A stretch of DNA of 64,000 bases from Pelobates cultripes (GCA_933207985.1 OW240914.1:205149033-205213032); one strand, 5' to 3'. Positions 1-10,679 are shown, numbered from the stretch's first letter. The notes: generated by a model from the letters alone, not told the origin. A program made the numbers and translations.

Positions 1-276
1 AAAAAAATTGTATACCAATTCCCTCTTAATAGCATGTGTACCTGTGCTAATGTGTGCTGTACAAAAGCACACTCAATCCTTAAAGACCAAATAATCTCCC
101 CCTATGCTTCAAAGCAGGTTTACACACTAAAGAAAATGAAATGTTCTGCCTTGGCTCTAGTTGTTTCCTCTACATCTTTGCAAATAAACTTTAAATGGCA
201 ACCCCTTCCTCCTTTCACTCTCTACAGAAACTTTGTAGGTCAAACTCCATTGCTCTACTCTGTCAGCAAGGGATCT
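1..276. other. Unassigned flank, no gene seen
   Basis: AT-rich single-copy-looking sequence before the first MITE. An 89-codon open frame overlaps it but shows no recognisable domain and runs into the MITE at 277, so it is not called. Confidence 0.4.
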
Positions 277-356
277 TTAACCCCTCAAGGACACAATTTC
301 TGAAATAAAAGGGAATCATGACGGACTATATCCGTCATGTGTCCTTAAGGGGTTAA
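277..356 (+). mobile_element. 80-bp TTAA-flanked palindromic MITE, copy 1
   Basis: The element begins TTAACCCCTCAAGGACACA and ends with the near-complement TGTGTCCTTAAGGGGTTAA. It has a central ATAAAAGGGAATCATGAC block and an inverted CGTCATG pair. Flanking TTAA plus CCC termini is the signature of piggyBac-type transposition, which is established knowledge. Assignment to that superfamily is inference because the element has no coding capacity. Same-orientation copies lie at 31186 and 49496, and opposite-orientation copies at 53818 and 61527. Confidence 0.8.
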
Positions 357-702
357 AAACCACACTAAATGCACTGCAGGAATTAATGCAAGCTCCTACA
401 CAGGCGTGCAGAGACCCATATAGGATGCTATATGCTGAGCAATGGCAATAATAATCCTTTCAAATGTTCCTGAGGAGCATATTGGACCATTTTTAAATAC
501 CTTTTTTATACTTAACCTAAAATGTATTGAAGACAATATGTATGTAAAATGTTATTCTTTTTTTAATGATAAAATATTTAGAAAGTTTTGGAAATATTGT
601 AAGATCAAATGTAGCACAAATCAAAAACATTTACTTAATTTGATATGAAAAAGTATGATAGAAAAATTTAAATATAAATTTATTGCCATGACTGTAATTT
701 AC
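357..702. other. AT-rich spacer, nothing recognised
   Basis: Unique-looking AT-rich sequence between the TTAA MITE and the hAT-like element. No gene or repeat structure is visible. Confidence 0.4.
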
Positions 703-710
703 CATGCAAC
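703..710. repeat. Left 8-bp target-site duplication of hAT-like element
   Basis: CATGCAAC lies directly before the CAGGGC terminus. It matches the right-hand flank CATCCAAC in 7 of 8 positions. Eight-base duplications are typical of hAT transposons. Confidence 0.75.
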
Positions 711-983
711 CAGGGCCAGATTAAGAGCCCAGTGGGCCTGGAGCTGACAATTATGATGGGGCCTAATTACAGAATCTTATCGACCAAAAACACTTAAACA
801 ACCATACCTCCCAAGTGTCATGTATCTGATGGAGATGGTGTTGGAAGGAAATTGGAAGGCCAGCCTGGCATGAATGCTGTCCAACTAAGGGCATACTGTG
901 CAGGCAGCACCCAGAGCTTGACAAAAATGCATCAAATGATGCGCCTACTCTACGCTTTCTAAGGACTGTCCCGTAGCACTCAC

Positions 984-1550
984 TAAAAAGGGACACTATA
1001 GTCACCAGAACAACTACAGCTTATTGTATTTGTTCTGGTAAGTAGAATTATTCCCTTTAGGCTTTTTGCAGTAAACACTGTCTTTTCAGAGAAAATAACT
1101 CCACTGGCCACTCTGTAGATGGCTGCTGGAGCTGCTTCCTGGGGCAGTACTGCCTAGTGTGCAGTACTGCCATTCAGTGTCTCCACCCTCTGCATGCAGA
1201 CACTGAACTCTCTCTTAGAGATGCATTGATCTAATTTATCTTTATGAGGAGATGCAGATTGGCCAGGGCTATGTTTGACTTGTGCTGGTTCTGCCCCTAA
1301 TCTGCCTAGTTGACAGTCTCAGCCAATCCTAGGGAGGAAGCAATGCAATATGCTCAGACCTCCACTTCTGATGATGTCAGCAGACAGAATCAGTTCAGAG
1401 GCAGAGCCGGCAGCTGCAAACTACAGAATACAAGTAAGAGTTTACCATATTTAGGGAGGCAAGAAGGGGCCAGGGGGGCTAGATGGTGGTTTTTAAATTA
1501 TAGGGTCAGAAATACATGATTGTGTTCCTGACCATATAGTGTTCCTTTAA
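984..1550 (+). mobile_element. AAAGGGACACTATAG terminal-repeat element, nested in the hAT
   Basis: The left end is AAAGGGACACTATAGTCACC and the right end ATATAGTGTTCCTTTA, giving inverted ends of about 16 bp. The interior shares blocks with 10152-10678 and 52292-52937: GTAAACACTG, the CTCTGCATGCAGACACTGAA segment and CTTCTGATGATGTCAGCAGAC. Nesting inside the hAT-like element makes this the younger insertion if it was not carried along. There is no coding capacity. Confidence 0.75.
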
Positions 1551-1704
1551 GTAAGAGTATGTGGAGTAGTTAGGGTTGCCACCTTTCTTGGAAACAAAAT
1601 ACCAGCCTTAATCATTTGTATATTTAGTTATGCGTGATATCACATGATGTAAATCACAAGGAGTGACATAAGAGAAAATTCTGTAAAGCAGTTTGATTCT
1701 GCTG

Positions 1705-2755
1705 GAATTGCTCCCAGTGTCTCCCTGTCTCCCAGTCTCGCAAGTCTCCCAGTGTCTCAGTGTCCCTATGTATCACAGTGTCAGTGTCCACATGTCGTCA
1801 AGTCCCTTAGTCTCCCAGTGTCTCAGTGTCCCCATTTCTCCCAGTGTCCCCATGTCACAGTGAGACATGGGGCACTGGGAGACATGGGGGCACATGCGAA
1901 TACAGACATGGGGACACTGGGAGACATGGAGACACTGGGAGACATGTGGACACTGAGACATTTGGGGACACTGGGAGAAATGGGGACACTGAGACACAAG
2001 GGACACAGACACTGGGAGGCATGGGGACACTGAAACATGTGGGGAACTAAGACACTAGGGACACTGAGAGACATGGGAATACAGACAGTGGGAGACTAGG
2101 GGACACTGGGAGACATGGGGATACTGAGACACTAGGGACACTGGCTGGGAGACAGACACTTGGGGACACTAGGAGACATGGGGACACTTGTGGACATAGA
2201 CATGGGAGATATGGGGACACAGACATTTGGGGACACTGGAAGACATGGGGACACTGAGAGACATGGGGACACAGACACTGGGAGACTTGTGGACACTGGG
2301 AGACATGGGGACACTGAGGACACTGGCTGGGAGACATGGGGACACTGGGAGACATAGGGACTCTGAGTCACTAGGGACACTGGGAGACATGGGAACACAG
2401 ACACTGGGAGACTAGGGGAAACTGAGAGCCATGGGGACACTGAGCCACTAGGGACACTGGCTGGGGGACATGGGGACACTGTTTGGGGGACATGGGGACA
2501 CTGTGTCCCTAGTGTCTCCGTATTCCAATGTCTCAGTTTCTCCCAATGTCCCTATGTCTCACAGCGTCCCCATGTCTCACAGCGTCCCCATGTCTCACAA
2601 TGTCCCCATGTCTCACAGTGTCCCCTAGTGTCTCAGTGTCCCCATGTTTTCCAGTGTCCCCAAGTATCTCAGTGTCCCCAGGTCTCCCAGTGTCCCCTAG
2701 TGTCTGTGTCCCAAGGTCCCAGTGTCCCCTAGTGTCTTAGTGTCCCCATGTCTCC
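1705..2755. repeat. Strand-switching minisatellite, about 18-bp unit
   Basis: About 1.05 kb of degenerate copies of GGGGACACTGGGAGACAT. The pyrimidine-rich strand is on top from about 1705 to 1860, the purine-rich strand from about 1861 to 2500, and the pyrimidine-rich strand again from about 2505 to 2755. Overlapping open frames on both strands here are by-products of the 18-bp (six-codon) period and are not called as genes. Confidence 0.9.
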
Positions 2756-3182
2756 CTGCAGCCTTTCACCCCATCCCTCACTTACCTGAGCTGTAGAGCT
2801 GCTGTCTGGACTCTGTGCTGTGTTGCTGCTCCCCCACGGATCAGTAAGTAGTAGAGAGAGGCAGGGATATGCTGTAACTTCCTATCCCTGCCTCTCTCCA
2901 AACACAGTGACCCCTACTGGCTGGTGCTGGTATTGCAGTGTAATCTCCATTTATTCTGAGAAAAATACCTGCATTTGTATTGCCGGTATTACTGCAATAC
3001 CGGCACGACCAGGCAGCTTTAAATACCGGTTGTGCCAGTAAAATACCAGTCAGGTGGCAAACCTAAGAGTAGGGTGTAAAAAAAAAAATTTTTTTTTTTT
3101 TTTTTTAAATGGGCCTATTCCATGGGCCTGGGCCTGGGCCTGGAGCTGCAGCTCCATCAGCCCCTATGTTAATCCAGCCCTG

Positions 3183-3190
3183 CATCCAAC
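3183..3190. repeat. Right 8-bp target-site duplication of hAT-like element
   Basis: CATCCAAC directly follows the terminal CAGCCCTG and pairs with 703-710 (7 of 8 identical). Confidence 0.75.
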
Positions 3191-3391
3191 CAGATTAGTT
3201 TCCATAGCCTTACCAAATTTCTCATCAGTTGAATATGGAGAAGACGATGACATACCTACTCTGGATACACAAATTCTGTTTCATTACAATATTCTCAACC
3301 TGTTTGAATACAATAGGTATCTGAACTAGATAAATATACAGACTACGTCACGTGAACAGTTACAGGTTTACTACTAAAAAAATGTGTGAAA

Positions 3392-3610
3392 ATGTTCTTC
3401 CAGTTCAGTTACTTTGGCCTGAAATTCCCTAAACCTCCCTTCCCCCCCTTCAGTGAATAATCCTGTAAATTAATTAAAAATTTTAGGCCAAATTAGGCAA
3501 ATTGTTAGCTATATTTGCAGATCTGCTATTCTGGCCTAAAGTTTTAAATGTACTTTAAATTCACTTTTTAATTCCTGACAACTCACACTTTAGTTAGTAA
3601 CCCTGTCAGT
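3392..3610. mobile_element. Degenerate GGTTATTCACTAAAGTG-family MITE pieces
   Basis: Two inverted half-copies carry the family words TTTGGCCTGAAATTC and CACTTTAGTTAGTAACCCTG. The intact relative is at 63163-63337. The copy is too diverged to place the ends exactly. Confidence 0.5.
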
Positions 3611-4067
3611 CTGCCATATTAAAACCAGACTAGTGAAAGATAGACCCCTTACAGTCCAACTGAAACAATCTCCATCTACATTTTGTTGCATGTTTTTAAA
3701 ATCTGTTTTGGACATAATGTTGCATGACACTTTTAAATCACCTCAATTTATGCTTAGCGCATTAACACCATGGTAACAGATACAAAACGTTGTTGTTACT
3801 CCGTTAAAGATGGTTGATTGCATTTATATCAAAACTGAACTGTTTATTTTTTTTTTTTCTCAATGTTTTTTAGGTTTCTAATAATATCTCCTGCCTTGCT
3901 ATAAACAAGTTTCCAGACCTTTGTTTGAAGTATTTGATTATGAATCCTCACTTAGTAGTGGGTTCTATATCTTTACTATATTCTAACTGTCCTCAGTGTC
4001 AAGGTTGTTTTCTCTGTCATATAATGAGCACAAGATTTCTAATAGCAGATTTTTACAGTGTAACTGT

Positions 4068-4168
4068 TAAAGGATCACTATAGTGTCAGGTAAACAAACT
4101 TGTTTTCCTGACACTATAGCATCTACTTGCAGGGTACCCCTCTCTTGGTGCTGAAGGGGTAAAAAATA
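4068..4168 (+). mobile_element. Partial AAAGGATCACTATAG-family element
   Basis: The left terminus TTAAAGGATCACTATAGTGT is followed by an inverted CAGG..CCTG pair and CTGACACTATAG. The sequence resembles the start of the 31604-32032 element. No right terminus was found before unrelated AT-rich sequence. Confidence 0.55.
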
Positions 4169-4280
4169 AGTGTAATTTATATGTTAATTTATATGTTAAT
4201 TATGGTATGTATATATATTTATGTGTTTATTTATATTTGAATTAAGAAAAAGAATAAAGTTCGGATGAGTCCTACAGTTG

Positions 4281-4380
4281 TAAGTTTAATAAATGCTGTG
4301 GCCTGTTTCATCCAATATTTGTTGTTTGTCATTCTTGGAGAATTGGGGTAGTCTCCTTACTCTTAGTCGCACCACATTCC
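4281..4380 (+). mobile_element. LTR-like retroelement tail remnant
   Basis: The block TTAATAAATGCTGTGGCC recurs as TTAATAAAGCTGTGGCC at 50839-50855. A polyadenylation signal just before a GT-rich tail looks like the R-U5 part of an LTR, or a retroposon 3' end. There is no internal coding sequence, so the class is uncertain. Confidence 0.35.
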
Positions 4381-5422
4381 CCGCTATGTACATACATGAA
4401 GATTTTGTTTTCAAAAAAACCACCATGCACTGTTTAAATATTACCCACCTTGTGTTGCATTACAAATCTTAGATGCTTTTATTTATTCTGAAGGATATAT
4501 TAACTAAACAGTGGTACAGTGATTACCGAGAACTGACAAAGTTTAACAATGAGCTGAGGTCACATTTCAAAATGTATTCTGTACCAGTTCTCTTATTTTG
4601 GCCTACTTTACAGGTTATTTCTTTGGTCAGAACAATTTACTGTGAATGAAGAGATGTAAATGTATAGCAGATAGACACGAACATTTGTTTCTGCAAGATT
4701 GGGAATAAAGTGATGGGTGAGACTTTAAGAAAGTAAATAAACGATGAATATTGACTCTTATATTTGAATAATGTAATTATTTTGTGTTAAAAAAATAGAT
4801 TCAGTGTGTTTTGTGCCTTTTAAACACAGCTGACCGGCGATTGATTTATGCACAATAGTTCATATAACCCATTGGTGTAGCATTGTAAGCTATCACAACA
4901 CACATTTATTTCATACAGACTGTAATGCAAAACATATTGTATAAAGCTACTTAAAGGACCTATCAAGTTTTTCTTCAGCTCTGAACTGCTGTGTACCATC
5001 TGTCAAAAGAAACAAAACTGTAAATCATAATAGTTCTGTATTGTGTTCACGCTGTTGTCCAACAGCCAATTTGGAGTAAACATTTGATACATTCCTCTCC
5101 CATCTAAAATGTGTTGTAAAGATTTTCAACACTATACCCTTTTTTGAACAATTAGGTAAATAACCATTAAAATAGGACTGTAATTTAATTTTCTTGTAAT
5201 TTATTTCTCAATCAGCATAATAGGTATGGAATATTCACAGAACTGCCCTCCAAAAAAAGCATGTTCTATGCTATTTTTCACCTTCAGAAAGAAACCTTAC
5301 GTGAAATTGAATTTTCTTTTTCTCTCACTGCAAAATAAAGTTAGGTCTATGTTTTCTCTTCGTGATCTAAGAAAATAAAAAAATAAAAAAATCCCTGATT
5401 TCTTTATATTTAAGTCCAAAAT
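4381..5422. other. Intergenic sequence, nothing recognised
   Basis: AT-rich sequence downstream of NTF3 with no long frame on either strand and no inverted-repeat element that I could delimit. Confidence 0.4.
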
Positions 5423-5636
5423 CTAGAGTTACCAGATCCACCATATTTTCAGGGATACATATCATGTACACATATTGATGGGCAGCACATAGAAAGGTGT
5501 CTAAGAATAAGTAATTAGGAATTTCAGAATCCTGCAGAATATGCATTATGCATTATGCAGAGCAACCTTTTTCATGCGCTTTTATAAATATGACAAAATG
5601 ACGTGCCCCTGAAAACATGGTGGATCTGGTAACTTC
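5423..5636. mobile_element. Short inverted-repeat MITE
   Basis: The left end AGAGTTACCAGATCCACCAT is mirrored at the right end by ATGGTGGATCTGGTAACTTC. The match continues inward (TTTTCAGGG against CCCCTGAAAA) for about 30 bp of terminal repeat. The element is about 214 bp with no coding capacity. No confident target duplication could be read, so the superfamily is unassigned. Confidence 0.7.
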
Positions 5637-6095
5637 TATCTAAAGCCAAGCTGGAAAAAAAATCTCTAACTCATCTATTTTCCCAGCTCCGCTACTTTGG
5701 CCTAAATTTGTAATTCCTTTGTCAATTCTCAACAGCTCCAAGTTTATACCTTAACTGTAGACTGTTGTTTGTTTGTTTTTTTTGCTTTTTAAACACGTTA
5801 ATAAAACAGCTAGAGTGTTATAGTTAGTCTTCCAGAAAAAAATCATATGGGTCTAGATATTCATAAAATTAAAAAAAAAAAACAACTAGATAAATATTTT
5901 ATTTGGGTCTGAAATGTTTATAATACTTTGTAGACGAGCTGAATAATTTGAGATCAAATGTGAAATACAACAAACAGATTTTATTCAGCAACTGACATTG
6001 ATAAACTTGAGGAAACTGATATTATTTGGAAATGTATGCTTCATTTGTAAGTAAACAGCAAGTGGCAAATTCAGGCCTAATATATTCTGAATATC
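5637..6095. other. AT-rich spacer with weak MITE trace
   Basis: Contains a short CCGCTACTTTGGCCTAAATTT segment like the GGTTATTCAC family near 5690-5720, then poly-T and poly-A runs. No gene is seen. Confidence 0.4.
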
Positions 6096-6097
6096 TA

Positions 6098-6527
6098 GGG
6101 GTCTATTCACTAAAATACTAATATTCATAAAAATGTAATTAAATTAAAAACAATTATTACCCACTTATGCAGACATATGGTATCTTGAAGCCAACTCTAT
6201 TGATTCTGATTGACTGTTCAATAATGTTCATTGTTAGATAACTTTAAAAAGAAATTCTGTTATTCAGGTTAAGACATCAAGAGCATAACACCTGATATCA
6301 TTGCCTGAACAACTAATCTATTTTTCTGGTAATACAACAACAAATTAGCTGCTATTCAAGCCATACCCATCTGAACAGACCCAGGCAGTGTCAGTTACAC
6401 TATATGACTTTGCTCGCCATACCTCTAGTAAATAGCCAACTCGGAAACTTTTGAAACAGGCTATTTAATCCACAATTGCAAATGTAGTGCAAAATCAGTG
6501 CTAAACAACCTTTGGTGAATAGACCCC
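6098..6527. mobile_element. TA-flanked MITE, 430 bp
   Basis: The termini are GGGGTCTATTCACTAAA on the left and the complement of GGTGAATAGACCCC on the right, each followed immediately by TA (6096-6097 and 6528-6529). TA duplications are characteristic of Tc1/mariner-type integration. No transposase is present. Confidence 0.75.
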
Positions 6528-6529
6528 TA

Positions 6530-7689
6530 AAATAAAAAAGTTTACTATATAAGATTAAGATTAAACAGTTACCTTTGTTGCACGCAATACAAAACCATCT
6601 ACTTGAATTGTGCCCTTTGTTAGGTTGTTCTCACATACAAGGTGTGCCTCAAGTCTACAGTGTTGCAGTGTCTGATAAGTATAATTAATGGAAACCTTGA
6701 TGAGTTTGTGATCTGAAGTCCTTTCTAAAATCTTTAGGCTGATGATCACAATCATATTTTAAAGTCTGGGCTAAGAAATGTGGGTCTGATTTGGATTGAT
6801 ATTGGATTAAAAAGTACAGTTAGAGCTACAAAGACTTTAGACATCTAGCAAACATTAGACCAGCACAAAGGTCCAGGAAAACAGTATCGTGCTCAGATCT
6901 TCATGGTAATGTTTGAGAGCTTCCAAGTATACTAATTTCTAGCTGTACAACCACTGAGTACAGATGAATTACAGCTGCCTAATCCACAAAGTTGCATGAT
7001 GTACTTTAGTTGCCAATGTATTGCTGAAATTCGAGAACCTTTTCTTATTTTGTTTAGGTTTTAAAAATGTAAGAAATGTGTGTTTTGCTTGTACTATTAC
7101 AGTAGGTAAACCGATGTTGGCAGTAATACAACCAATTGCAAAGCAATTTTGTTAAAAAATCATTTCTAATCTAAAACCACTGGACCAATAAAAAGTGCTT
7201 TAGAAAACACTGAGATAAAAAGCTATGTTGATAAAACTAATCTTATATATACAAAAGAAAAAATGTATAACATCATTGGGATCTTATATTTTAACATTTG
7301 TTTGCAACTGAACATTTTGTTTTTAATATTGCTATTTTAATTATTGAGGTAAAATATATTGAAGTTGAATATAATGTGCATACAATTTATACATCTCTCC
7401 TATAATCAGATTTAATAGGTTTAGTTAAAACCAGTCACTGGCATGAAAAACACTGAAAGAGAAATACTGACACACATAAATTTGGTTTCATGGTGAAGGT
7501 TATGCATATTGCTCAATCCTGGGGCAAAAGTCTAAAAATTAAGTAACCATCATTATAACGAACAATTAAATATTCCTGTCGATTGCAGCAGGTTTAGATA
7601 TTTTCCCCAGATCTTTTCTTGATAGAAATATAACCTCCATTGTTTGAAATTTTTAAATGCCCAACAGAAGGCACAGATTTCTTCTTATC
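6530..7689. other. NTF3 downstream flank, nothing recognised
   Basis: AT-rich sequence beyond the likely NTF3 polyadenylation region. The 64-codon reverse frame at 6561-6755 has no recognisable similarity and sits alone, so it is not called. Confidence 0.4.
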
Positions 7690-7695
7690 TTTATT
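7690..7695 (-). promoter_or_regulatory. NTF3: Candidate NTF3 polyadenylation signal
   Basis: TTTATT on the top strand reads AATAAA on the NTF3 strand, about 140 nt after the stop codon. It is the first canonical signal downstream. The AT-rich context makes chance matches likely, so it is a candidate only. Confidence 0.4.
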
Positions 7696-7836
7696 TGGTT
7701 GGGGGATAAAGCTTATATACGTGTGCTGAATTTTAATAAATAAGAACATCTTATTATATATAAAACAATATAAACATTTATATGCTACATGCATATCATT
7801 TAACTTAATAATAATTTATATATTGAAAAGACACAG

Positions 7837-8613
7837 TTATGATCTTCCTATTTTTCTTGATAATGCACACACACATGATGTGTCTATCCTTATCCATCGC
7901 CAGCCCACCAACTTATTGTTTTCTGAAGTCAATGCTCTTACGTGAGTTTGGGATGTTTTACATTGGGAGTTCCAGTGTTTATCATCAATGCCACGGCAAC
8001 CATTTTTTACAGGTCTTGCTTCCTTGCATCTCGTTTCATAAAAATATTGTTTCACAAGAGAATTACCTGTCTTAATTTCCCCTAGCACAGTTACTTGATG
8101 GCCCCGAATGTCAATTGCATTCGATTTGTCTGTGACCCACAAACTTTCACTGTCACAAACAGAATATTCCCCTCTGTGGCCTTTGTGTTCTGCAAATCTT
8201 TTTCTCCTTGATGTTCTGTTTACTACCGCTGTATGCCCAACATAATCATCCATTAAATACAGAGGTGGAGGTTCCAATGGAAGACTATCACTCAAAAGGA
8301 CACGTGGTGAGTTGTAACGTCTCTGCTTCTGTTGCTTAATGAGTTCAGCTTCTAATGAGATGATTGGTTGGAAGTCTGATTTCACATTATCGACCACATC
8401 CAAGTCGAGAAATATTTCTGCTTTTGGTATTGTACTTTGCTGACTTTCTTTTGTATCCACTTGATTGGAAATTTTATTTTTTATAAGGTCTTTTTGCATC
8501 AGTTTAATAAAAAGAGAATTCATTGAGTTTTCCGGTAAATTCCTTTTATCCATGCTGGTAGCGTGAATGCCACAAAGATAAGGAAGAAACATCAGACAAA
8601 ACAGGATGGACAT
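7837..8613 (-). CDS. NTF3: Neurotrophin-3 precursor, main coding exon (258 aa)
   Basis: Encodes the complete precursor of NT-3, a secreted neurotrophin that signals mainly through TrkC and also binds p75NTR. It supports survival and differentiation of sensory and sympathetic neurons (family knowledge). Residues 1-18 form a hydrophobic signal peptide ([18 protein letters not shown]). The propeptide follows, with an NRT glycosylation site at 132-134 and a furin-type RRKR at 136-139. The mature 119-residue domain (140-258) begins [20 protein letters not shown]. It keeps all six cystine-knot cysteines (mature 14, 57, 67, 79, 108, 110) and the neurotrophin signature with KHWNSQC. The length agrees with the mammalian 257-residue protein. 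The start is the ATG at 8613. The open frame extends upstream through ILQVNRV to a splice acceptor, matching the alternative longer N-terminus known in mammals. The stop is TAA at 7837-7839. It stands alone with no neighbouring host gene in the window. Confidence 0.98.
   Translation of the reverse strand: MSILFCLMFLPYLCGIHATSMDKRNLPENSMNSLFIKLMQKDLIKNKISNQVDTKESQQSTIPKAEIFLDLDVVDNVKSDFQPIISLEAELIKQQKQRRYNSPRVLLSDSLPLEPPPLYLMDDYVGHTAVVNRTSRRKRFAEHKGHRGEYSVCDSESLWVTDKSNAIDIRGHQVTVLGEIKTGNSLVKQYFYETRCKEARPVKNGCRGIDDKHWNSQCKTSQTHVRALTSENNKLVGWRWIRIDTSCVCALSRKIGRS
7840..8196 (-). other. NTF3: Mature NT-3 cystine-knot domain
   Basis: The 119 codons after the RRKR cleavage site. The disulfide pairing expected from the family is mature 14-79, 57-108 and 67-110, and all six positions are present. 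Compared with the mammalian protein as I remember it, visible changes are Phe for Tyr at position 1, Gly for Ser at 6, Leu for Pro in GNSLVKQ, His for Tyr in SQTHVRAL, and a C-terminal Ser for Thr. Confidence 0.95.
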
Positions 8614-8634
8614 TACCCTATTCACCTGTAAGAT
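8614..8634 (-). CDS. NTF3: Upstream in-frame part of the NTF3 coding exon
   Basis: Seven codons (ILQVNRV) lie between the splice acceptor and the internal ATG, in frame with the precursor. Mammalian NTF3 has an isoform starting in an upstream exon whose protein reads through the same ILQVN segment, so this is probably coding in one transcript and 5' UTR in the other. The upstream exon that would supply the first residues was not found in the window. Confidence 0.7.
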
Positions 8635-8653
8635 CTAGAGAGGAAAAAAAAAA
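8635..8653 (-). promoter_or_regulatory. NTF3: Splice acceptor of the NTF3 coding exon
   Basis: On the minus strand a tract of ten T residues leads into CCTCTCTAG, then exon sequence ATCTTACAGG. The AG is at 8636-8635. The polypyrimidine tract and the conserved codons immediately after it make this a strong acceptor. Confidence 0.85.
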
Positions 8654-10151
8654 GAGACACAAGTTAAAAGTAGATATCAACAAATTGAAAACTATTCATA
8701 GTAGTTGTGAACAGATACAAACATTTTTACGGTATATTTTCTATTGCCATATCCAATTATAATCCATATATCAATTATGTCAGCTTCTAGATTGTATCTA
8801 TAGACAATACTATATAATTGTTGATGATAATTATCTAAAAAACTGACTACTTTTTCTTTTTGATCTGGATTGTGTAAACCTTTAATGTCAGCAATTATTT
8901 GTGTATAGAGTCTTTCCACTGCATAATATTGTGTGATAAGGTGGGAGTTTATATATCAACTATTAAAAAATATCAGTTGATGGGTTTCTTGGCTTCATGC
9001 AGCAAATCTATTATTTTCCTGCTGTTTAAGTGATGTCATGCTATGGTAAATGAAACCATCTTTGGCATTAGCTTTAAAGTATGTGATATGTAAAAGTAAC
9101 TTTTTCATCCAATAAATTATGAATTCTGTTATCAGACATGTTTAGGTATTTCTTATTTTTTTATTTTTATTGAGGATTACTTAAAGTTCTCCAAATAAAA
9201 GTTGAGTTATCACAAAACGCACGTGGGTTACCACTATTTCCTGTCCTAGATGTCCTGTCCTATATCGTACTATCTTTTTAAATTTTCTACACAGTCTGAA
9301 CCAACACATTTAATCTGATTTCAGCATACTCATTCTGCTAATTCTTCTCCAATTACATTGATTGTACTTCCTAATGCAAATGATTATGATTACATAACAC
9401 TTCCATCATATTATCCTTGTTACCTAACTGGCTAAATTTAGTTAGTCTAAAATGACCACAACCTATCATTGAATTGATTTTTTTTATGTTTTCTATCCAT
9501 TTAAATACTTCACTCCCAGAGTTGAGTGTAAACATTTTACTTTCATGTACTCTGCAGATTCAAGTTTAATACATAAATCCTACCTCACCCTAGTTTATAT
9601 TTAAAGGAATGATTAAGGAATGATTACCAGCCTGTAGAGGAATGAATTTCTCTACCCGAAGCCACTGGTCATTGATTTATTGTGTGCACGTGTGCTGTAA
9701 ATGTCTGTTCACCTCCTGCTTTCAAACAATAAAGGGAGTTTAAATGGATCATATAATTCCTACAGATATGGAAGGGTAGAATGAATGGACTCCTCGCTAG
9801 CATTAACATTTAGCATTCCAGAGATTGATAAGGATTTAAATACAGTACTTATATTTTAGAAATATGTGATTTAACTGCATATACTGTATAAAGGCATTTT
9901 ACTCAAATCAAGTATTATTTTTACATTTTGTTGCCATTTTCAATAAGCTGTACCACAAGTAATTACATCAGAGCTCTTACAAATGTCTACAATGTAGGAA
10001 TAATATTCAGATTTTCTGGCATAATATGTCTGACAACAGGTAAGTTGTTTGAGCATTTTTGATCAATTTTGTCACACCCACTGTATGTAAGAAACATTTT
10101 ATTTTTGCTTTTATGCTAGCATTTCAGAGCCTCTGTCAAATATTGCAAGAT
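8654..10151 (-). other. Probable NTF3 intron, unique-looking part
   Basis: Intronic by inference from the acceptor at 8635. A reverse open frame of about 80 codons spans 8692-8943. It has no ATG start in its listed form (the first codon is GTG) and no family I recognise, so it is not called as a gene. The rest is AT-rich without recognisable repeats. Confidence 0.5.
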
Positions 10152-10678
10152 TAAAGGGACACCAGAACAACAACAGCTTATTGCATTTGTTCTAGTGAGT
10201 AGAATCATTACCTTCAGGCTTTTTGCTGTAAACATGGTCTTTTCAGAGAAAATGCAGTGTTTACATTACAGCCTAGTGATAACTTCACTGGCCACTCCTC
10301 AGATAGCTGTTAGAGATCCTTCCTGGGTCATGGCTGCCTAAAATGCATCCAAACATTCAGTGTCTCCACCCTCTGCATGCAGACACTGAACTTTCCTCAT
10401 AGAGATTCATCGATTCAATTAATCTCTGTGAGGAGATGCTGATTGGCCAGAGCTGTGTTTGAATTTTGCTGGCTCTGCCCCTGATCTGCCTCTTTGTCAG
10501 TCTCAGCCAATCCTATGGGGAAGCACTGTGATTGGATCAGGCTACTACTTCTGATGATGTCAGCAGACTGCTTGTTTTTTTGAGGCAAACAGCATGCAGA
10601 GCTACAGATTCTGGCTTGAATACAGTAAGACTTTGCTATATTTATGGAGGCATGAGGGGCCCTATAGTGATCCTTTAA
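10152..10678 (+). mobile_element. AAAGGGACAC terminal-repeat element, 0.53 kb
   Basis: Starts TTAAAGGGACACCAGAACAA and ends CTATAGTGATCCTTTA. The interior is collinear with 984-1550 and 52292-52937, including TCTGCATGCAGACACTGAAC, GATGCTGATTGGCCAG and CAGTCTCAGCCAATCCTATG. The overlapping reverse frame at 10415-10771 is a by-product and is not called. Confidence 0.8.
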
Positions 10679-10679
10679 G

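Larger units (their letters stand above)
711..3182. mobile_element. hAT-like non-autonomous transposon, 2.47 kb
   Basis: The left terminus is CAGGGCCAGATTAAGAGCCC. The right terminus reads CAGGGCTGGATTAACATAGG on the opposite strand. GGGCCTGGAGCTG is repeated in inverted orientation just inside both ends. Eight-base flanking duplications (703-710 and 3183-3190) differ at one position. CAGGG-type ends with 8-bp duplications fit the hAT superfamily. No transposase frame is visible. The interior holds another MITE (about 984-1550) and a 1-kb strand-switching minisatellite, so it was probably mobilised in trans and later enlarged. Confidence 0.8.

Noticed and set aside
1752..2479. Overlapping Ser/Pro/Val-rich and Gly/Asp/Thr-rich open frames on both strands
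   Set aside because: The tandem unit length is a multiple of three, so several frames stay open. These are minisatellite translations, not proteins.
7839..8075. 78-codon plus-strand frame opposite NTF3
   Set aside because: It is antisense to the conserved cystine-knot coding region.
8623..8625. Start of NTF3 at the GTG giving 262 residues
   Set aside because: The GTG is an ordinary Val codon in the exon (ILQVNRV). The conserved internal ATG at 8613 gives the family-length precursor.
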